34,163 nt of DNA from Prosthecobacter debontii (GTDB lineage Bacteria; Verrucomicrobiota; Verrucomicrobiia; Verrucomicrobiales; Verrucomicrobiaceae): assembly GCA_945869675.1 (NCBI GenBank), contig CAMBPS010000035.1:1-34163 (forward strand), written 5' to 3'. Positions 9,015 through 23,365 of the stretch are shown here, piece by piece. A model generated the notes under the pieces. The model was not told the DNA's origin. It saw nothing but the letters and a program-made list of their open reading frames with translations, and ran no database searches. The position numbers and the translations under genes are program-made. Numbering within the stretch: position 1 is the first letter of the stretch; each line of letters starts with the position of its first letter.

Positions 9015-9340
9015 CTGGATTGGCCGTCGGCGCACCGGAAACCTTTGAACTTTGTCAATCCATCATCGCCGCAGGAGGCCACATCGCCAATGTCGGTGTG
9101 CATGGACAAATCGTGCCACTGCATTTGGAGACCTTATGGTCACGCAACATCACCATCACCACGCGCCTCGTGGATACCGTGACCACGCCCCTGCTACTGA
9201 AGACGGTGATCTCAGGCAAGCTGGATCCGAAACAGCTCATCACGCACCGGTTTGACCTGAAGGATGTGATCGCCGCTTACGATACCTTTGGCAATGCGGC
9301 CCGTGAGCAGGAACTGAAAGTTATTCTGCTCTGCTTATGA
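9015..9340 (+). pseudogene. 3' remnant of a zinc-dependent alcohol dehydrogenase
   Basis: About 105 residues of the C-terminal end of a medium-chain Zn alcohol dehydrogenase remain: GAPETFELCQSIIAAGGHIA, the LHLETLWSRNITITTRLVDT region and the terminal KLDPKQLITHRFDLKDV. A complete enzyme is about 350 residues. The catalytic zinc site and most of the Rossmann fold are gone. The match begins near 9015-9030 without a proper start. The frame runs cleanly to a TGA, so the truncation looks fairly recent. Confidence 0.85.
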
Positions 9341-9397
9341 ACATTGGGGCATTGACCCCATGGTATCTGCGGCAAAGAATGGGCGACGGTGATTGCC

Positions 9398-9796
9398 ATG
9401 AAACTTCACCTAAATCCCCCATCATTACTCCTTGTCACTGCGATCACTGTCCTAGGCCTCACATCCTGTGATGTGCCGATCGGTTACGGCAACACTGGCT
9501 ATAACAACCGAGGCTATTCAGCCTACGGCAATGGTATTTATACTTCGCTGCCGTTCGGTTACTCCGGAAACGCTTACTACCATAACAACCGATACTACTC
9601 AGGCGGGCGTTATCAAACGGGCAGCTATACCTATCAAGGTCGGCGCTATAACAATCGCTATCAACATGGTAACGGCCAATATCTCTACGGAGGTCAAAAT
9701 CAATACCACGGCAGAGGCACAGCAGCGGGGCCTGCCACGCACTCATCTTTCAGATCAAGTCGCAATCAAGGCTTCTTCCCGGGTGTTTTCCACTAA
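9398..9796 (+). CDS. Small Tyr/Gly/Asn-rich lipoprotein, unknown function
   Basis: This is a 132-residue protein with a lipoprotein signal peptide (LLLVTAITVLGLTS-C, lipobox LTSC), so Cys is the lipidated residue. The mature part is low-complexity and unusually rich in Tyr, Gly, Asn, Arg and His, with repeats such as YNNRGYSAYGNG, YYHNNRYYSGG and YQGRRYNNRY. The composition suggests an extended surface-exposed chain; the His and Tyr could bind metal, but that is speculation. A GTG at 9389 is also in frame; the ATG at 9398 directly precedes the basic/hydrophobic signal. No named family recognised. Confidence 0.65.
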   Translation: MKLHLNPPSLLLVTAITVLGLTSCDVPIGYGNTGYNNRGYSAYGNGIYTSLPFGYSGNAYYHNNRYYSGGRYQTGSYTYQGRRYNNRYQHGNGQYLYGGQNQYHGRGTAAGPATHSSFRSSRNQGFFPGVFH

Positions 9797-9961
9797 TTAG
9801 CCCTATGAATCCGATCACACTTAAAAAGTGGACCGCCCATTTTGCCAAAATGCGATCCCTTCTTTTTAAAACTCTACGGAGAAAGTCCAACGTCACAGCT
9901 CCATGCCCCACATCAAACTGTGATCGCTATGGTCATGAACTATCGAAAGAATCCATAACCC

Positions 9962-10122
9962 TGGATCCGGGAATGGAAGATCGTTGAGTTGCGCCAGGGC
10001 TTGGTTTCACAAGGATTCTTCGACTCGAAGCGGCTGTGTCTTGGGTGACACCGCCCGAGAGGCGAAAAGCCTTGTGGAATCAATGACGGATGCAAATCGG
10101 CGATCAGCCATTCCTGAATCTA
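9962..10122 (+). mobile_element. 161-bp MITE-like element, copy 2
   Basis: This is the core element alone, without the extra left arm seen in the other two copies. The left end is TGGATCCGGGAATGG and the right end is CCATTCCTGAATCTA, so the terminal repeat has a few mismatches. A 6-bp direct repeat ATAACC flanks it (9955-9960 and 10125-10130), compatible with a target duplication. It lies just beyond the terminator of the RNA polymerase operon. The rest of 9797-10201 holds no gene that I can support. Confidence 0.75.
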
Positions 10123-10201
10123 GGATAACCGGTCCTTCAGATCACTCGACTGGCTCAAAGCGTTGATCTCCACTGAGCTAATCGGTCTCACATAGCAAAA
10201 C

Positions 10202-10235
10202 AAAACCCCTGACAGCGAAAGCTGACAGGGGTTTT
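10202..10235 (-). terminator. Rho-independent terminator of the rpoBC operon
   Basis: A strong hairpin: outer 10-bp stem AAAACCCCTG/CAGGGGTTTT, a 2-nt internal mismatch, then AGC/GCT closed by a GAAA tetraloop. In the minus direction it is followed by a T-rich run (TTTTGTTTTGC), the classic form. It lies 34 bp beyond the rpoC stop. Confidence 0.93.
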
Positions 10236-10268
10236 GCGGTTCGACGCGCCCGTGAGGACGCGATTGGA

Positions 10269-14411
<4,143 letters not shown>

Positions 14412-14449
14412 AGATTTGAAGCGTTAAGGTTTGTGATTCAGGGTTGGGA

Positions 14450-17400
14450 TTAGAGACCTGCGGTAAAGCGTTCAAGCACTTCGACATCCGCATCTTGGGT
14501 TGCACGTTTATGCACTCTCACGTCGAGACCGAGTGACTGCATTTCTTTAATGAGAACGTTGAAGGACTCTGGAGTGCCAGCTTCCAGCGAGTTATCGCCT
14601 TTGACGATTTGCTCGTAGATGCGTGTGCGGCCCTGAACGTCATCCGATTTCACCGTCAGGAGTTCCTGAAGGGTGTAAGCGGCACCGTAGGCTTCGAGAG
14701 CCCAGACTTCCATTTCCCCGAAGCGCTGGCCACCGTATTGGGCCTTACCGCCGAGAGGCTGCTGCGTCACGAGAGAGTAAGGTCCGACAGCGCGTGCATG
14801 GATCTTATCAGCGACAAGATGTCCGAGTTTCAGCATGTAGATGTAACCAACAACGACATCGAGATTGAAGGCATCACCTGTGCGTCCGTCATAGAGAGTC
14901 GATTTGCCATTGAGGCCCATCCACTCATAACCAGGAGTCTTCTTGGCGTCCTTAATGTATTCCATGATCTTAGTTTCAGGGATACCATCGAAGACGGGTG
15001 TAGCGATCTTCAGACCCAGAGCCTTGCAAGCAAGACCCAAGTGGGTTTCAAGAACCTGACCAACGTTCATTCGTGAAGGCACCCCAAGAGGATTCAAGAC
15101 GATGTCCACTGGCGTTCCATTTTCAAGGAACGGCATGTCTTCTTCCGGAACAATGGTAGCGACAACGCCCTTGTTTCCGTGACGACCGGCCATCTTATCA
15201 CCAACGCTCAGCTTACGCTTGCTGGCGACGAAAACGCGAACCTGTTTGACAACACCGTCAGCGGCTCCGTCTTCACTGGTTTCAATCCGGTCGAGGTTAC
15301 GCTCACGTTCCATGTCGGCATCAGCAAACTTCTGCTCGAAGCTCTGAATGATGTCGAAGATCTTGTTACGGATCGGGCTAGGATCGATTTCGATGGAGTC
15401 ATAAGTCTCAGCCAACTTGCGAAGCAGAGTCTTGGTGATTTTCTTGTTCGAACCGATGATGATTTCACCGGTCTGGCCGTTAACGACATCGAGAGGGATC
15501 TTCTCATTGAGAAGGATGTCGCTGAGCTTCTCGGTGAGCTGCTCGGTGAGATCTTCCTTCTTCGTGCGGTAGTCTTCTTCGATCTGCTTGATCTGCTTCT
15601 TGGCTTCAGCAGGCGAAAGCTTCTCTTTCTCGCCGGCATTGATGCCACCGCGCTGAGCCAGCTTGACGTCCATGACGATTCCAGTGCAACCCGAAGGAAC
15701 GCGCAGAGAGGTGTCTTTAACGTCAGCGGCTTTCTCACCAAAGATGGCGCGCAAGAGGCGCTCTTCTGGGGCAAGTTCAGTCTCAGACTTCGGGGTGATC
15801 TTACCGACGAGGATATCGCCAGGCTTCACTTCAGCACCGATGCGGACGACGCCGTCTGCATCAAGGTTCTTCAGAGCTTCATCACCAACATTCGGGATAT
15901 CACGAGTGATTTCTTCAGGTCCGAGCTTTGTATCACGTGCAATGACATCGAAGTCTTCGATGTGGATGGATGTGTAGATGTCTTCTTTAGAAACACGACG
16001 GCTGATGACGATCGCATCTTCGAAGTTGTAACCATTCCAAGGCATGAAGGCGACGAGCACGTTCTTGCCAATGGCGAGTTCACCCTGATCGGTACAAGGA
16101 CCGTCAGCGATGACGTCACCCTTTTTGATCTTCTGGCCGCGCTTCACGAGCGGACGCTGATTGATGCAGGTTCCTGCATTGGAGCGGCCGAACTTGCGCA
16201 GAGGATAAACAAACGTCCCCTTCTCAGGGTCGGTTTGACAGGACTTGATCGGATCAGCCAGGAAGACTTTGTCCGAGACAGGAAGGGAACCATCTTTGGT
16301 GATGATGATCACGTCAGCCGTCGCTGTGGCGACGATGCCAGCGGCATCACAAACAACCACAGCACGAGAATCACGAGCGGTTTTGCCTTCCATGCCAGTG
16401 CCCACAAGTGGAGCTTCGGCTTCGAGAAGAGGCACGCCCTGACGTTGCATGTTCGAACCCATGAGGGCCCGGTTAGCATCATCGTGCTCTAGGAAAGGAA
16501 TCAAGTTAGCAGCAATGGAGACGAGCTGCTTCGGAGAGACGTCCATGAGAGTCGGCTTCGAAGGCTCGACTTCCAGGAAGTCACCGCGATAACGCACGGT
16601 CACTTTTTCGCCAATGAAGTTCCCTTTTTCGTCAAGGCGGTTATTGGCCTGAGCGATGTGGTGGTTCTCTTCTTGGTCAGCCGTGAGATACTCGATCTTA
16701 TCAGCCACGACACCATCTTTAACCGGACGGTAAGGCGTTTCAATGAAACCGAATTCATTGATGCGAGCATAAGTGCCCAGGGAGTTAATCAGACCGATGT
16801 TCGGACCTTCGGGAGTCTCAATCGGGCAAATACGACCGTAGTGAGAAGGATGAACGTCACGAACTTCGAAACCAGCGCGGTCACGATTCAGACCACCAGG
16901 TCCAAGTGCGGACAGACGACGCTTGTGGGTCAGCTCAGCGAGTGGGTTGATCTGATCCATGAATTGGCTCAGCTGACTGCGACCAAAGAAGTCACGCACC
17001 ACGGCGGAAAGCGCCTTTGGATTGACCAGCTTTGCCGGAGTCATGGTGTCCATGTTCACATCAAACAAGGTCATGCGCTCTTTCACCAGACGCTCCGTGC
17101 GGGCGAGGCCCACGCGGCATTGGTTGGCGAGCAATTCACCCACGGCACGCACACGGCGGCTACCAAGGTGATCAATATCATCAAGAAGACCTTCACCAGC
17201 GCGAAGCTTGAAGAGGTAACTCATGGCGGTGATCACGTCGTTGGCATCCAGGATGCGCATATCGCTATCAGTCTTCAGCGCCAGTTTTTGATTGATCTTG
17301 TAACGGCCCACGCGAGTGAGGTCATAGCGCTTTGGATCAAAGAAGAGGCGTTTCACGAGTGCGCGTGCATTCGGGATCGTCGGTGGATCGCCTGGGCGCA

Positions 17401-18304
17401 GACGACGATAGATTTCCTTCAAGGCTTCATCTTCATCCTTGGCTGGATCTTTGCGCAGAGACGTGATGATCAGATCGTCCTGTGAGGCGGTGACAACTTT
17501 GATCGTCTTGTGCCCCAACTGAATGAGCTGACGTAAAACACCTGCGGTGAGCGGCTCATAAGCACGGGCAACGATAAGCTCACCGTCAAGAATGTCGCGG
17601 AAGAGCAGCTTCGTGGCGATTTCCTCTTCGCTCAGGCCTTCCTTGAGCTTCATGTCCTCGATGTTGTAGAACAACTTCAGGATATCCTCGTCCTTCGAGT
17701 AACCAATAACGCGGAGAAGCGTTGTTGCCAAGAACTTGCGACGACGACGACGGCGATCGAGGTAAACGTAAAGAAGATCGTTCGTATCGAACTGAACTTC
17801 CAACCAAGTTCCACGGTCAGGGATGATACGGAAGCCATAGAGCCAGCGACCATTCAGATGCTGGCTGCTTTCAAAGCAAATACCAGGGGAGCGGTGCAGC
17901 TGGCTGACAACCACACGCTCAGCGCCATTGATGACGAAAGTCCCGCGATCGGTCATGAGTGGGATTTCTCCCATGTAAACGCGCTCCTGCTTGGCACCAG
18001 CTTCGTCCTTCAGTTCAAAGGTCACATAAATAGGTGCACTGTAAGTTTCCGCTTCACGGATAGCTTCCAGAGAATTCAGCTTCGGATCGCCGATCTCGTA
18101 GACGACGAAATCAAGGGTCATCTTCTGATCATAACTTTCGATCGGAAAGACTTCTTTGAAGACAGCTTGCAGGCCCACTTCCTTACGCTTGGAGGGGAGG
18201 ACGTTTTTCTGGAGGAAATCCTCATAAGAGCGGAGCTGAATCTCGATAAGATTCGGTGGCTCGGCTACTTCGTGGATCTTGCCAAAGTTGGTGCGCTGGG
18301 ACAT
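14450..18304 (-). CDS. rpoB: RNA polymerase beta subunit
   Basis: The beta subunit, about 1284 residues. It contains the rifampicin-pocket region ([19 protein letters not shown], then [14 protein letters not shown]), the fork and catalytic parts, and the C-terminal block [17 protein letters not shown] that joins beta'. The pocket residues look wild-type: the Gln, Asp and His of the SQFMDQ.NPL..LTHKRR core and the Ser of RLSALG are present. A TTG two codons earlier is open, but the ATG at 18304 is the better start. No clear Shine-Dalgarno precedes it. The insert pattern is compact compared with proteobacteria. Confidence 0.98.
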   Translation of the reverse strand: MSQRTNFGKIHEVAEPPNLIEIQLRSYEDFLQKNVLPSKRKEVGLQAVFKEVFPIESYDQKMTLDFVVYEIGDPKLNSLEAIREAETYSAPIYVTFELKDEAGAKQERVYMGEIPLMTDRGTFVINGAERVVVSQLHRSPGICFESSQHLNGRWLYGFRIIPDRGTWLEVQFDTNDLLYVYLDRRRRRRKFLATTLLRVIGYSKDEDILKLFYNIEDMKLKEGLSEEEIATKLLFRDILDGELIVARAYEPLTAGVLRQLIQLGHKTIKVVTASQDDLIITSLRKDPAKDEDEALKEIYRRLRPGDPPTIPNARALVKRLFFDPKRYDLTRVGRYKINQKLALKTDSDMRILDANDVITAMSYLFKLRAGEGLLDDIDHLGSRRVRAVGELLANQCRVGLARTERLVKERMTLFDVNMDTMTPAKLVNPKALSAVVRDFFGRSQLSQFMDQINPLAELTHKRRLSALGPGGLNRDRAGFEVRDVHPSHYGRICPIETPEGPNIGLINSLGTYARINEFGFIETPYRPVKDGVVADKIEYLTADQEENHHIAQANNRLDEKGNFIGEKVTVRYRGDFLEVEPSKPTLMDVSPKQLVSIAANLIPFLEHDDANRALMGSNMQRQGVPLLEAEAPLVGTGMEGKTARDSRAVVVCDAAGIVATATADVIIITKDGSLPVSDKVFLADPIKSCQTDPEKGTFVYPLRKFGRSNAGTCINQRPLVKRGQKIKKGDVIADGPCTDQGELAIGKNVLVAFMPWNGYNFEDAIVISRRVSKEDIYTSIHIEDFDVIARDTKLGPEEITRDIPNVGDEALKNLDADGVVRIGAEVKPGDILVGKITPKSETELAPEERLLRAIFGEKAADVKDTSLRVPSGCTGIVMDVKLAQRGGINAGEKEKLSPAEAKKQIKQIEEDYRTKKEDLTEQLTEKLSDILLNEKIPLDVVNGQTGEIIIGSNKKITKTLLRKLAETYDSIEIDPSPIRNKIFDIIQSFEQKFADADMERERNLDRIETSEDGAADGVVKQVRVFVASKRKLSVGDKMAGRHGNKGVVATIVPEEDMPFLENGTPVDIVLNPLGVPSRMNVGQVLETHLGLACKALGLKIATPVFDGIPETKIMEYIKDAKKTPGYEWMGLNGKSTLYDGRTGDAFNLDVVVGYIYMLKLGHLVADKIHARAVGPYSLVTQQPLGGKAQYGGQRFGEMEVWALEAYGAAYTLQELLTVKSDDVQGRTRIYEQIVKGDNSLEAGTPESFNVLIKEMQSLGLDVRVHKRATQDADVEVLERFTAGL

Positions 18305-18610
18305 AAGCAAGTTGGGGAGGCTACTGGATGGCGTTGGCTGTGAGGTTGTGGAGCATTGGCTCCACGGGAAAAAGGAGGTCTAAAGATCAGGCGGCCAGCC
18401 CGATCATCAGATTCTCCGATGTAGAAATAACGAAACGAGAGCACGGACGACTGTCCAAGCTCAAGTGATTGGGGGAAATATACGACTGCCAAGCCCCGTG
18501 AGACACCCCAGCCAACGAAGAAACTTCGAGGGTGCAGGTGGAAACGGGAGAAATTGCGGGCATGTCGGGACTAAACTTTTGCAAAAACGGGACATTAACA
18601 GTTCCTTCAG

Positions 18611-18639
18611 CCGTGTGCCGCCACAAGGACGGCACACGG
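18611..18639 (-). promoter_or_regulatory. Intercistronic hairpin between rplL and rpoB
   Basis: A 10-bp perfect stem (CCGTGTGCCG/CGGCACACGG) with a 9-nt loop lies 15 nt past the rplL stop and is not followed by a T run. In other bacteria the rplL-rpoB gap carries a partial terminator or RNase III site that sets the ribosomal protein to polymerase ratio; a similar role is inferred. The remaining gap (18305-18610) shows no gene. Confidence 0.55.
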
Positions 18640-18654
18640 GAAAGAATGAAGAGA

Positions 18655-19032
18655 TTATTTGATCTCCACTTTGGCGCCAGCAGCTTCCATCTTTTTCTTG
18701 ATTTCGTCTGCTTCTTCCTTCTTGCAACCATCTTTGAGAAGTTGCGGTGCGCTCTCAACGAGCTTCTTAGCTTCGGCAAGTCCGAGACCTGCGACGATGC
18801 CACGCACTTCTTTAATGACGCCAATCTTATTGGAACCAGCATCAGTCAGGAAGACGTCAAATTCGGTCTTCTCTTCGACAACAGCAGCAGCAGCACCACC
18901 ACCAGCGGCAGCAGCAGCGACTGGAGCAGCGGCGCTAACGCCCCACTTAGTCTCGAGAGATTTTACAAGGTCAGCAACTTCCATGACAGTTAAGCCACTC
19001 AGTTCTTCAACGATTTTATTCAGGTCAGCCAT
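18655..19032 (-). CDS. rplL: 50S ribosomal protein L7/L12
   Basis: The 125-residue stalk protein. The N-terminal dimerisation helices ([20 protein letters not shown]) are followed by an Ala/Gly-rich hinge (about residues 35-53) and the C-terminal factor-binding domain (KTEFDVFL...[24 protein letters not shown]). It recruits elongation factors to the ribosome. The C-terminal domain has an uncommon Cys (KDGCKKEE) where Val or similar is usual. A 131-nt gap separates it from rplJ. Confidence 0.98.
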   Translation of the reverse strand: MADLNKIVEELSGLTVMEVADLVKSLETKWGVSAAAPVAAAAAGGGAAAAVVEEKTEFDVFLTDAGSNKIGVIKEVRGIVAGLGLAEAKKLVESAPQLLKDGCKKEEADEIKKKMEAAGAKVEIK

Positions 19033-19163
19033 AGTATTTTGTCGGTGTCGCCGATTGCCGAAGCATCGGTTGGTTTAAGAGCAAAAGCTTTTGCTCCGGC
19101 GAGGAACCATTGGGTGTTTTTATGTTCAGGCCTTTGGGGGGCCATCTATTCAAAGGGTTTAAA

Positions 19164-19745
19164 TTAAGCGGGGGTTGCTTCAGCTTCAACAGGAGCAGCT
19201 TCAGCAGCTGGAGCTTCAGGAGCCGCCTCGGCAGCTGCTGCTTCGGGTTCTGCGGCTGGTTTAGCACCACCGAGCTCAGCTTTAGCGTTAAGCACGCGAG
19301 CAAGAGCAGAGGCAGGTCCTTGAAGGACGCCCAACAGAGTGGCGAGGAGCACTTCGCGAGAAGGCAGATCAGCCAGAGTCTGGATCGTCTTGATGTCGAG
19401 GAGATTGCCATCGAGAACACCACCCTTCATCACTGGTTTAGTGAACTCAGCGGTGAAGTTTTTGAGGATTTTGGCGGTGCCACAGACATCTTTTTCACCG
19501 GTTACAAAGGCGCTTTGGCCTGTCAGGTGAACAGCAAGCTCTGCAGGGTAGTTGGCCTTTTCAGTGGCTTTCTTAACCAAGTTGTTCTTGAAGACGTGGA
19601 TCTCTGCACCCACGGCGCTGAGGCGCTTGCGGAGCTCAGAGAATTTGTCTACCTTCAGCCCGGTGTAATCCACGACAAAGAGGAATGGTGAGGCGTTTAC
19701 CCGCTCAAGCAGGTTATCGATCATTAATGATTTTTCAGCTTTCAT
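19164..19745 (-). CDS. rplJ: 50S ribosomal protein L10
   Basis: The 193-residue L10, which anchors L7/L12 to 23S rRNA. The N-terminal RNA-binding domain (FLFVVDYTGLKVDKFSELRK, HVFKNNLVKKA) and the stalk helix (REVLLATLLGVLQGPASALA) are normal. The C-terminus is extended by about 30 residues of Ala/Glu/Pro (AAEPEAAAAEAAPEAP), longer than the roughly 165-170 residue norm. A clear GGAGGA Shine-Dalgarno precedes the start. Confidence 0.98.
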   Translation of the reverse strand: MKAEKSLMIDNLLERVNASPFLFVVDYTGLKVDKFSELRKRLSAVGAEIHVFKNNLVKKATEKANYPAELAVHLTGQSAFVTGEKDVCGTAKILKNFTAEFTKPVMKGGVLDGNLLDIKTIQTLADLPSREVLLATLLGVLQGPASALARVLNAKAELGGAKPAAEPEAAAAEAAPEAPAAEAAPVEAEATPA

Positions 19746-19753
19746 GATTCAGG

Positions 19754-19759
19754 TCCTCC
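19754..19759 (-). promoter_or_regulatory. Strong Shine-Dalgarno of rplJ
   Basis: GGAGGA lies 8 nt upstream of the rplJ ATG. It stands out because most other genes in this block (tuf, rplK, rplA, rpoB) have no obvious purine-rich site at that distance. Confidence 0.6.
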
Positions 19760-19763
19760 GTGA

Positions 19764-20462
19764 TTACAGTTTGATGTACTTGGACACGTCAATGCGCAAG
19801 GCAGGTGACATGGTCGAAGCGAGGGTGATGCTTTGAACGTATTTACCGCGGGCCGATGCAGGCTTGGCACGCACGATGGCGTCAATAAGAGCGCTACCGT
19901 TTTCGGCGAGGGCAGCGACATCAAAGGCAACTTTGCCAATTGTCGTGGCGATGTTGCCATTCTTGTCGAGCTTAAAGTCAACACGACCGGCTTTAACGGC
20001 TTTCACCGCGCCACCTGTATCGTCTGTCACCGTGCCGGTTCTTGGGTTTGGCATCAGACCGCGAGGTCCGAGCTGCTTACCGAGTTTACGAACTTCGGTC
20101 ATGGCCGCTGGAGTGGCGATGGCGACATCAAAGTCCATCACGCCATCCTTGATCTTGGCAATGAGATCCTCATATCCGACGACTTCAGCACCAGCTGCCT
20201 TGGCAGCTTCTGCAGCAGCGCCGACGGCGAAGACGGCCACACGGACAGTCTTACCTGAGCCGTGGGGAAGTGGGCAAGTGCCACGAACCATTTGGTCGCC
20301 CTTCTTCGGGTCAACACCCATGTGGAAAGACAGGGTCACAGTTTGGTTAAACTTCGTTCCTGGCAGCTTGCGGACCAGTTCAGCGGCCTCCTCAAGCGTG
20401 AAGGTTTTTCCCGCCGGAACCATCTCGGCGGCTTTCTTGTAGCGTTTGCTTCGGATTTGCAT
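19764..20462 (-). CDS. rplA: 50S ribosomal protein L1
   Basis: The 232-residue L1, part of the mobile L1 stalk that releases deacylated tRNA. Diagnostic motifs are FNQTVTLSFHMGVDPKKGDQ, the GTCPLPHGSGKTVRVAVFA stretch and LGPRGLMPNPRTGTV. The length is typical. In other bacteria L1 represses its own operon by binding the rplK leader; I did not identify that site. It starts 50 nt after rplK. Confidence 0.98.
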   Translation of the reverse strand: MQIRSKRYKKAAEMVPAGKTFTLEEAAELVRKLPGTKFNQTVTLSFHMGVDPKKGDQMVRGTCPLPHGSGKTVRVAVFAVGAAAEAAKAAGAEVVGYEDLIAKIKDGVMDFDVAIATPAAMTEVRKLGKQLGPRGLMPNPRTGTVTDDTGGAVKAVKAGRVDFKLDKNGNIATTIGKVAFDVAALAENGSALIDAIVRAKPASARGKYVQSITLASTMSPALRIDVSKYIKL

Positions 20463-20512
20463 GTTTGTGTTGCAGTGCTTTCGAACGGAATCCCGTTCTC
20501 CTGCGGTTGGTG

Positions 20513-20938
20513 TTAGTCGATGATTTCGATGCCCATTTGACGGGCTGTTCCTGCCATGATGCGGGAACCGCGCTCAAGGTCAGTCGTATTGAGGTCGGCC
20601 ATCTTCATCTTGGTCGCTTCGAGAAGCTGTGCCTTGGTGATTTTAGCGACTTTCTTCTTGGCTGCTTCGCCAGAACCAGAGGCGATATTCGCAACCTTCT
20701 TGAGAAGATTGGAAGCCGGTGGTTGCTTGGTGATAAAGGTAAAGCTCTTGTCTTTGTAAACCGTGATCACGGTCGGCAGGACATCGCCACCAGCCTTTTG
20801 GGTCGCAGCGTTGAACTCTTTACAGAATGCCATGATGTTGACACCAGCCTGACCGAGGGCAGGACCGATTGGCGGGGCGGGATTAGCAGCGCCAGCTTTG
20901 ATCTGGAGCTTGATGAGTTTGACGATTTCTTTGGCCAT
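20513..20938 (-). CDS. rplK: 50S ribosomal protein L11
   Basis: The 141-residue L11, which binds the GTPase-centre rRNA. It shows [20 protein letters not shown] (thiopeptide-binding proline region), [13 protein letters not shown], and the C-terminal RNA-binding domain ending [10 protein letters not shown]. Normal length and order, 63 nt behind nusG. Confidence 0.98.
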   Translation of the reverse strand: MAKEIVKLIKLQIKAGAANPAPPIGPALGQAGVNIMAFCKEFNAATQKAGGDVLPTVITVYKDKSFTFITKQPPASNLLKKVANIASGSGEAAKKKVAKITKAQLLEATKMKMADLNTTDLERGSRIMAGTARQMGIEIID

Positions 20939-21001
20939 GGGTATTGTTCGCTTGCTTGAGATTTGAGTTTTGCCTGATCAGGTGAGATGAGGCATTCGTG
21001 A

Positions 21002-21577
21002 TTACTGTTCTGCTTTTTCCACCTGCCAGTATTCCAGATCCACCGGAGTAGAGCGTCCGAAGATGTTGACCGAAACACGCAGCACGCCGCGTTCTGGATC
21101 GATTTCTTCAATGGTCCCAGTCTGACTTTCGAAGGGACCGTCGGCGACACGAACCGTGTCACCCACATTGAAGGCTATTTTCGGTACGACGCTTTCATCT
21201 TTATCACGAACCTGGGCCAGCATACCATCCACTTCGCGCTGACGCATCGGGATGGGGTGATCTTTGGTTCCAGCAAAATTAAGAACACCGTCGGTTTCCT
21301 TCACGAAATACCAGGTGCGGTCAACGAGGCGATTGTGCTCATCGAGCAGATTGCAGTTGGCGATCACGTAACCAGGGAAGAATTTGCGGTCACTTTCTGA
21401 CTTCTTGCCATTCTTCACTTCAGAGACTCGCTCTGTAGGAACGAGCACTGCATAAATGTAGTCACCCATCTCCTCTGTCTGGATGCGGCGGAGCATGGAA
21501 TCACGGACTTTGTTTTCAAAGCCTGAACGTACGTGAATAACGTACCATTGATCGCGAGGGGCAGGGATAGCTCCCAT
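21002..21577 (-). CDS. nusG: Transcription elongation/antitermination factor NusG
   Basis: A 191-residue NusG. The N-terminal NGN domain (QWYVIHVRSGFENKV, ...KFFPGYVI) contacts the polymerase. The C-terminal KOW domain (FNVGDTVRVADGPFESQTGT, VSVNIFGRSTPVDL) binds Rho or NusE/S10. It lies between secE and rplK, as in most bacteria. Confidence 0.98.
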   Translation of the reverse strand: MGAIPAPRDQWYVIHVRSGFENKVRDSMLRRIQTEEMGDYIYAVLVPTERVSEVKNGKKSESDRKFFPGYVIANCNLLDEHNRLVDRTWYFVKETDGVLNFAGTKDHPIPMRQREVDGMLAQVRDKDESVVPKIAFNVGDTVRVADGPFESQTGTIEEIDPERGVLRVSVNIFGRSTPVDLEYWQVEKAEQ

Positions 21578-21622
21578 AGAATGGTGGGGGTGACTGAGGG
21601 GGTTGGAGACGGATGAGTCCTT

Positions 21623-21847
21623 TTACAGACGGGTCGCAAAATCAGTTAGGGCATTGAAGGCCCAACGAAAAGCAGTGTCAAAAAACGCGACAAAACCACC
21701 GAGCAGCAGCATCGCAATGAAGACCACAATCGTGGAGTCGATCAACTCTTTATACTTGGCAAAACCCTTTTCTTTCGGGTCCCAAGGCCAGTTGGCTTTC
21801 TTCATCTCGAGGACAACCTCGTTCCAGTAGGCGAATATGCGGCTCAT
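21623..21847 (-). CDS. secE: Preprotein translocase subunit SecE
   Basis: A 74-residue, single-span SecE of the short bacterial form. An amphipathic helix (YWNEVVLEMKKANWPWDPKE) is followed by one membrane segment (STIVVFIAMLLLGGFVAFF). It clamps the SecY channel in the inner membrane. It lies between tRNA-Trp and nusG. Confidence 0.96.
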   Translation of the reverse strand: MSRIFAYWNEVVLEMKKANWPWDPKEKGFAKYKELIDSTIVVFIAMLLLGGFVAFFDTAFRWAFNALTDFATRL

Positions 21848-21902
21848 GTGTGCGTTTGACGGAAATATCTGAATGGGACGTTATCCGCTTTAAGAAGGAT
21901 GG

Positions 21903-21975
21903 CAGGCCAGGAGGGACTCGAACCCGCAACCAACGGTTTTGGAGACCGCTACTCTACCAATTGAGCTACTGACCT
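21903..21975 (-). tRNA. trnW: tRNA-Trp (CCA anticodon)
   Basis: A full cloverleaf of 73 nt: acceptor AGGTCAG pairs with CTGGCCT, discriminator G, D arm AGCTCAATTGGTAGAGT, anticodon loop CTCCAAA (anticodon CCA), T arm GGTTCGAGTCC. The 3' CCA is not encoded. Position between tuf and secE matches the ancestral arrangement. Confidence 0.97.
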
Positions 21976-22033
21976 ATGTGTTTCCTTCTTCGAGCAGATT
22001 GACTGCAAATTAACATTTGTAAAGTTTACTTTT

Positions 22034-22079
22034 GGCGGAGGCACCCGCCGTGAACTCTGGCGCACAGAATTCACGGCGG
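22034..22079 (-). promoter_or_regulatory. Hairpins downstream of tuf, possibly alternative
   Basis: A 10-bp stem CCGCCGTGAA/TTCACGGCGG (22045-22054 with 22070-22079) lies 32 nt past the tuf stop. The same CCGCC (22045-22049) can pair instead with GGCGG (22034-22038). Neither form is followed by T residues in the minus direction. A role in attenuation or in processing of the tuf-tRNA transcript is inferred. Confidence 0.45.
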
Positions 22080-22110
22080 ACCTACGACAATCGAAACGTT
22101 ACAGTGTGGA

Positions 22111-23292
22111 TTAGCCAATGTCGGACACACGTCCGGCACCAACCGTCTTACCACCTTCGCGAATAGCGAAGCGAATGGTCTTTTCCATGGCAACAGGAAC
22201 GATGAGCTCAACAGAGATCGATACATTGTCACCAGGCATCACCATTTCAACACCCTCGGGGAGGGTCACGCTACCAGTCACGTCCGTTGTGCGGAAGTAG
22301 AACTGTGGGCGGTAGTTGTTGAAGAAAGGCGTATGACGGCCACCTTCGTCCTTGGAGAGAACATAGATCTCAGCCTTGAACTTCATGTGTGGCTTCACGG
22401 AACCGACCTTAGCAATCACCTGGCCGCGCTCAACGTCTGTCTTTTTCACACCACGAAGCAGGAGACCCACGTTATCGCCAGCACGACCTTCGTCGAGCAG
22501 CTTGCGGAACATTTCGATGTCCGTAACGGTGGTTTTGATGGTGTCACGGAGGCCGACGATTTCGACTTCAGACATTTTCTTGCAGATACCGCGCTCGATA
22601 CGACCGGTGCAAACAGTTCCGCGACCTTCGATCGCGAAGACGTCTTCGACTGGCATCAGGAAGTCCTGATCGATCGGACGCTCAGGCAGCGGGATGTAGT
22701 TATCCACAGCTTCCATGAGCTTGAGGATGTTTCCGCGTTGTTCTTCGTCACCTTCGAGAGCCTTGAGGGCAGAACCCTTGACAATCGGGATGTCATCACC
22801 TGGGAAATCATATTTGGAAAGGAGGTCACGAACTTCCATTTCGACGAGGTCGAGAAGCTCTGCGTCATCCACCATGTCAACCTTGTTCAGGAAGACCACG
22901 ATAGCTGGCACACCCACCTGACGAGCGAGCAGAATGTGCTCACGAGTCTGTGGCATTGGGCCGTCAGCAGCGGAGCAAACAAGGATCGCGCCGTCCATCT
23001 GGGCAGCACCGGTGATCATGTTCTTCACATAGTCAGCGTGTCCTGGGCAGTCCACGTGGGCGTAGTGGCGGTTGTCAGTCTGGTACTCAACGTGAGCTGT
23101 ATTGATGGTGATACCGCGTGCCTTTTCTTCAGGAGCGGCGTCGATTTCATCATACTTCTTAGCGGTGGCGAAACCCTTGGTAGCCAAGGTGGTCGTGATC
23201 GCTGCGGTGAGTGTAGTTTTGCCGTGGTCAACGTGGCCAATCGTGCCGATGTTGACGTGCGGCTTGTTGCGTTGGAATGCTTCTTTAGCCAT
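22111..23292 (-). CDS. tuf: Elongation factor Tu
   Basis: A 393-residue EF-Tu that delivers aminoacyl-tRNA to the ribosome. G1 motif GHVDHGKTT (residues 19-27), switch regions with [13 protein letters not shown]3 DCPGHADY, G4 NKVDM and G5 GSALKAL are all intact. Domains 2 and 3 end with the normal [13 protein letters not shown]. It sits between tRNA-Thr and tRNA-Trp on the same strand. Confidence 0.99.
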   Translation of the reverse strand: MAKEAFQRNKPHVNIGTIGHVDHGKTTLTAAITTTLATKGFATAKKYDEIDAAPEEKARGITINTAHVEYQTDNRHYAHVDCPGHADYVKNMITGAAQMDGAILVCSAADGPMPQTREHILLARQVGVPAIVVFLNKVDMVDDAELLDLVEMEVRDLLSKYDFPGDDIPIVKGSALKALEGDEEQRGNILKLMEAVDNYIPLPERPIDQDFLMPVEDVFAIEGRGTVCTGRIERGICKKMSEVEIVGLRDTIKTTVTDIEMFRKLLDEGRAGDNVGLLLRGVKKTDVERGQVIAKVGSVKPHMKFKAEIYVLSKDEGGRHTPFFNNYRPQFYFRTTDVTGSVTLPEGVEMVMPGDNVSISVELIVPVAMEKTIRFAIREGGKTVGAGRVSDIG

Positions 23293-23365
23293 GATGGGAT
23301 GAGTTTTTTGCGCTTATTGTCAGTTTCGTTTGTCGTGTAACGGAGAGACCAAGGCATGTCATCGC

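Noticed and set aside
10140..10195. Stretch resembling the 3' end of 23S rRNA (GCGTTGATCTCC...GAGCTAATCGGTCTC)
   Set aside because: Only short scattered agreement with the usual GCGTTGAGCTAACCGG end and no neighbouring rRNA sequence; too weak to call.
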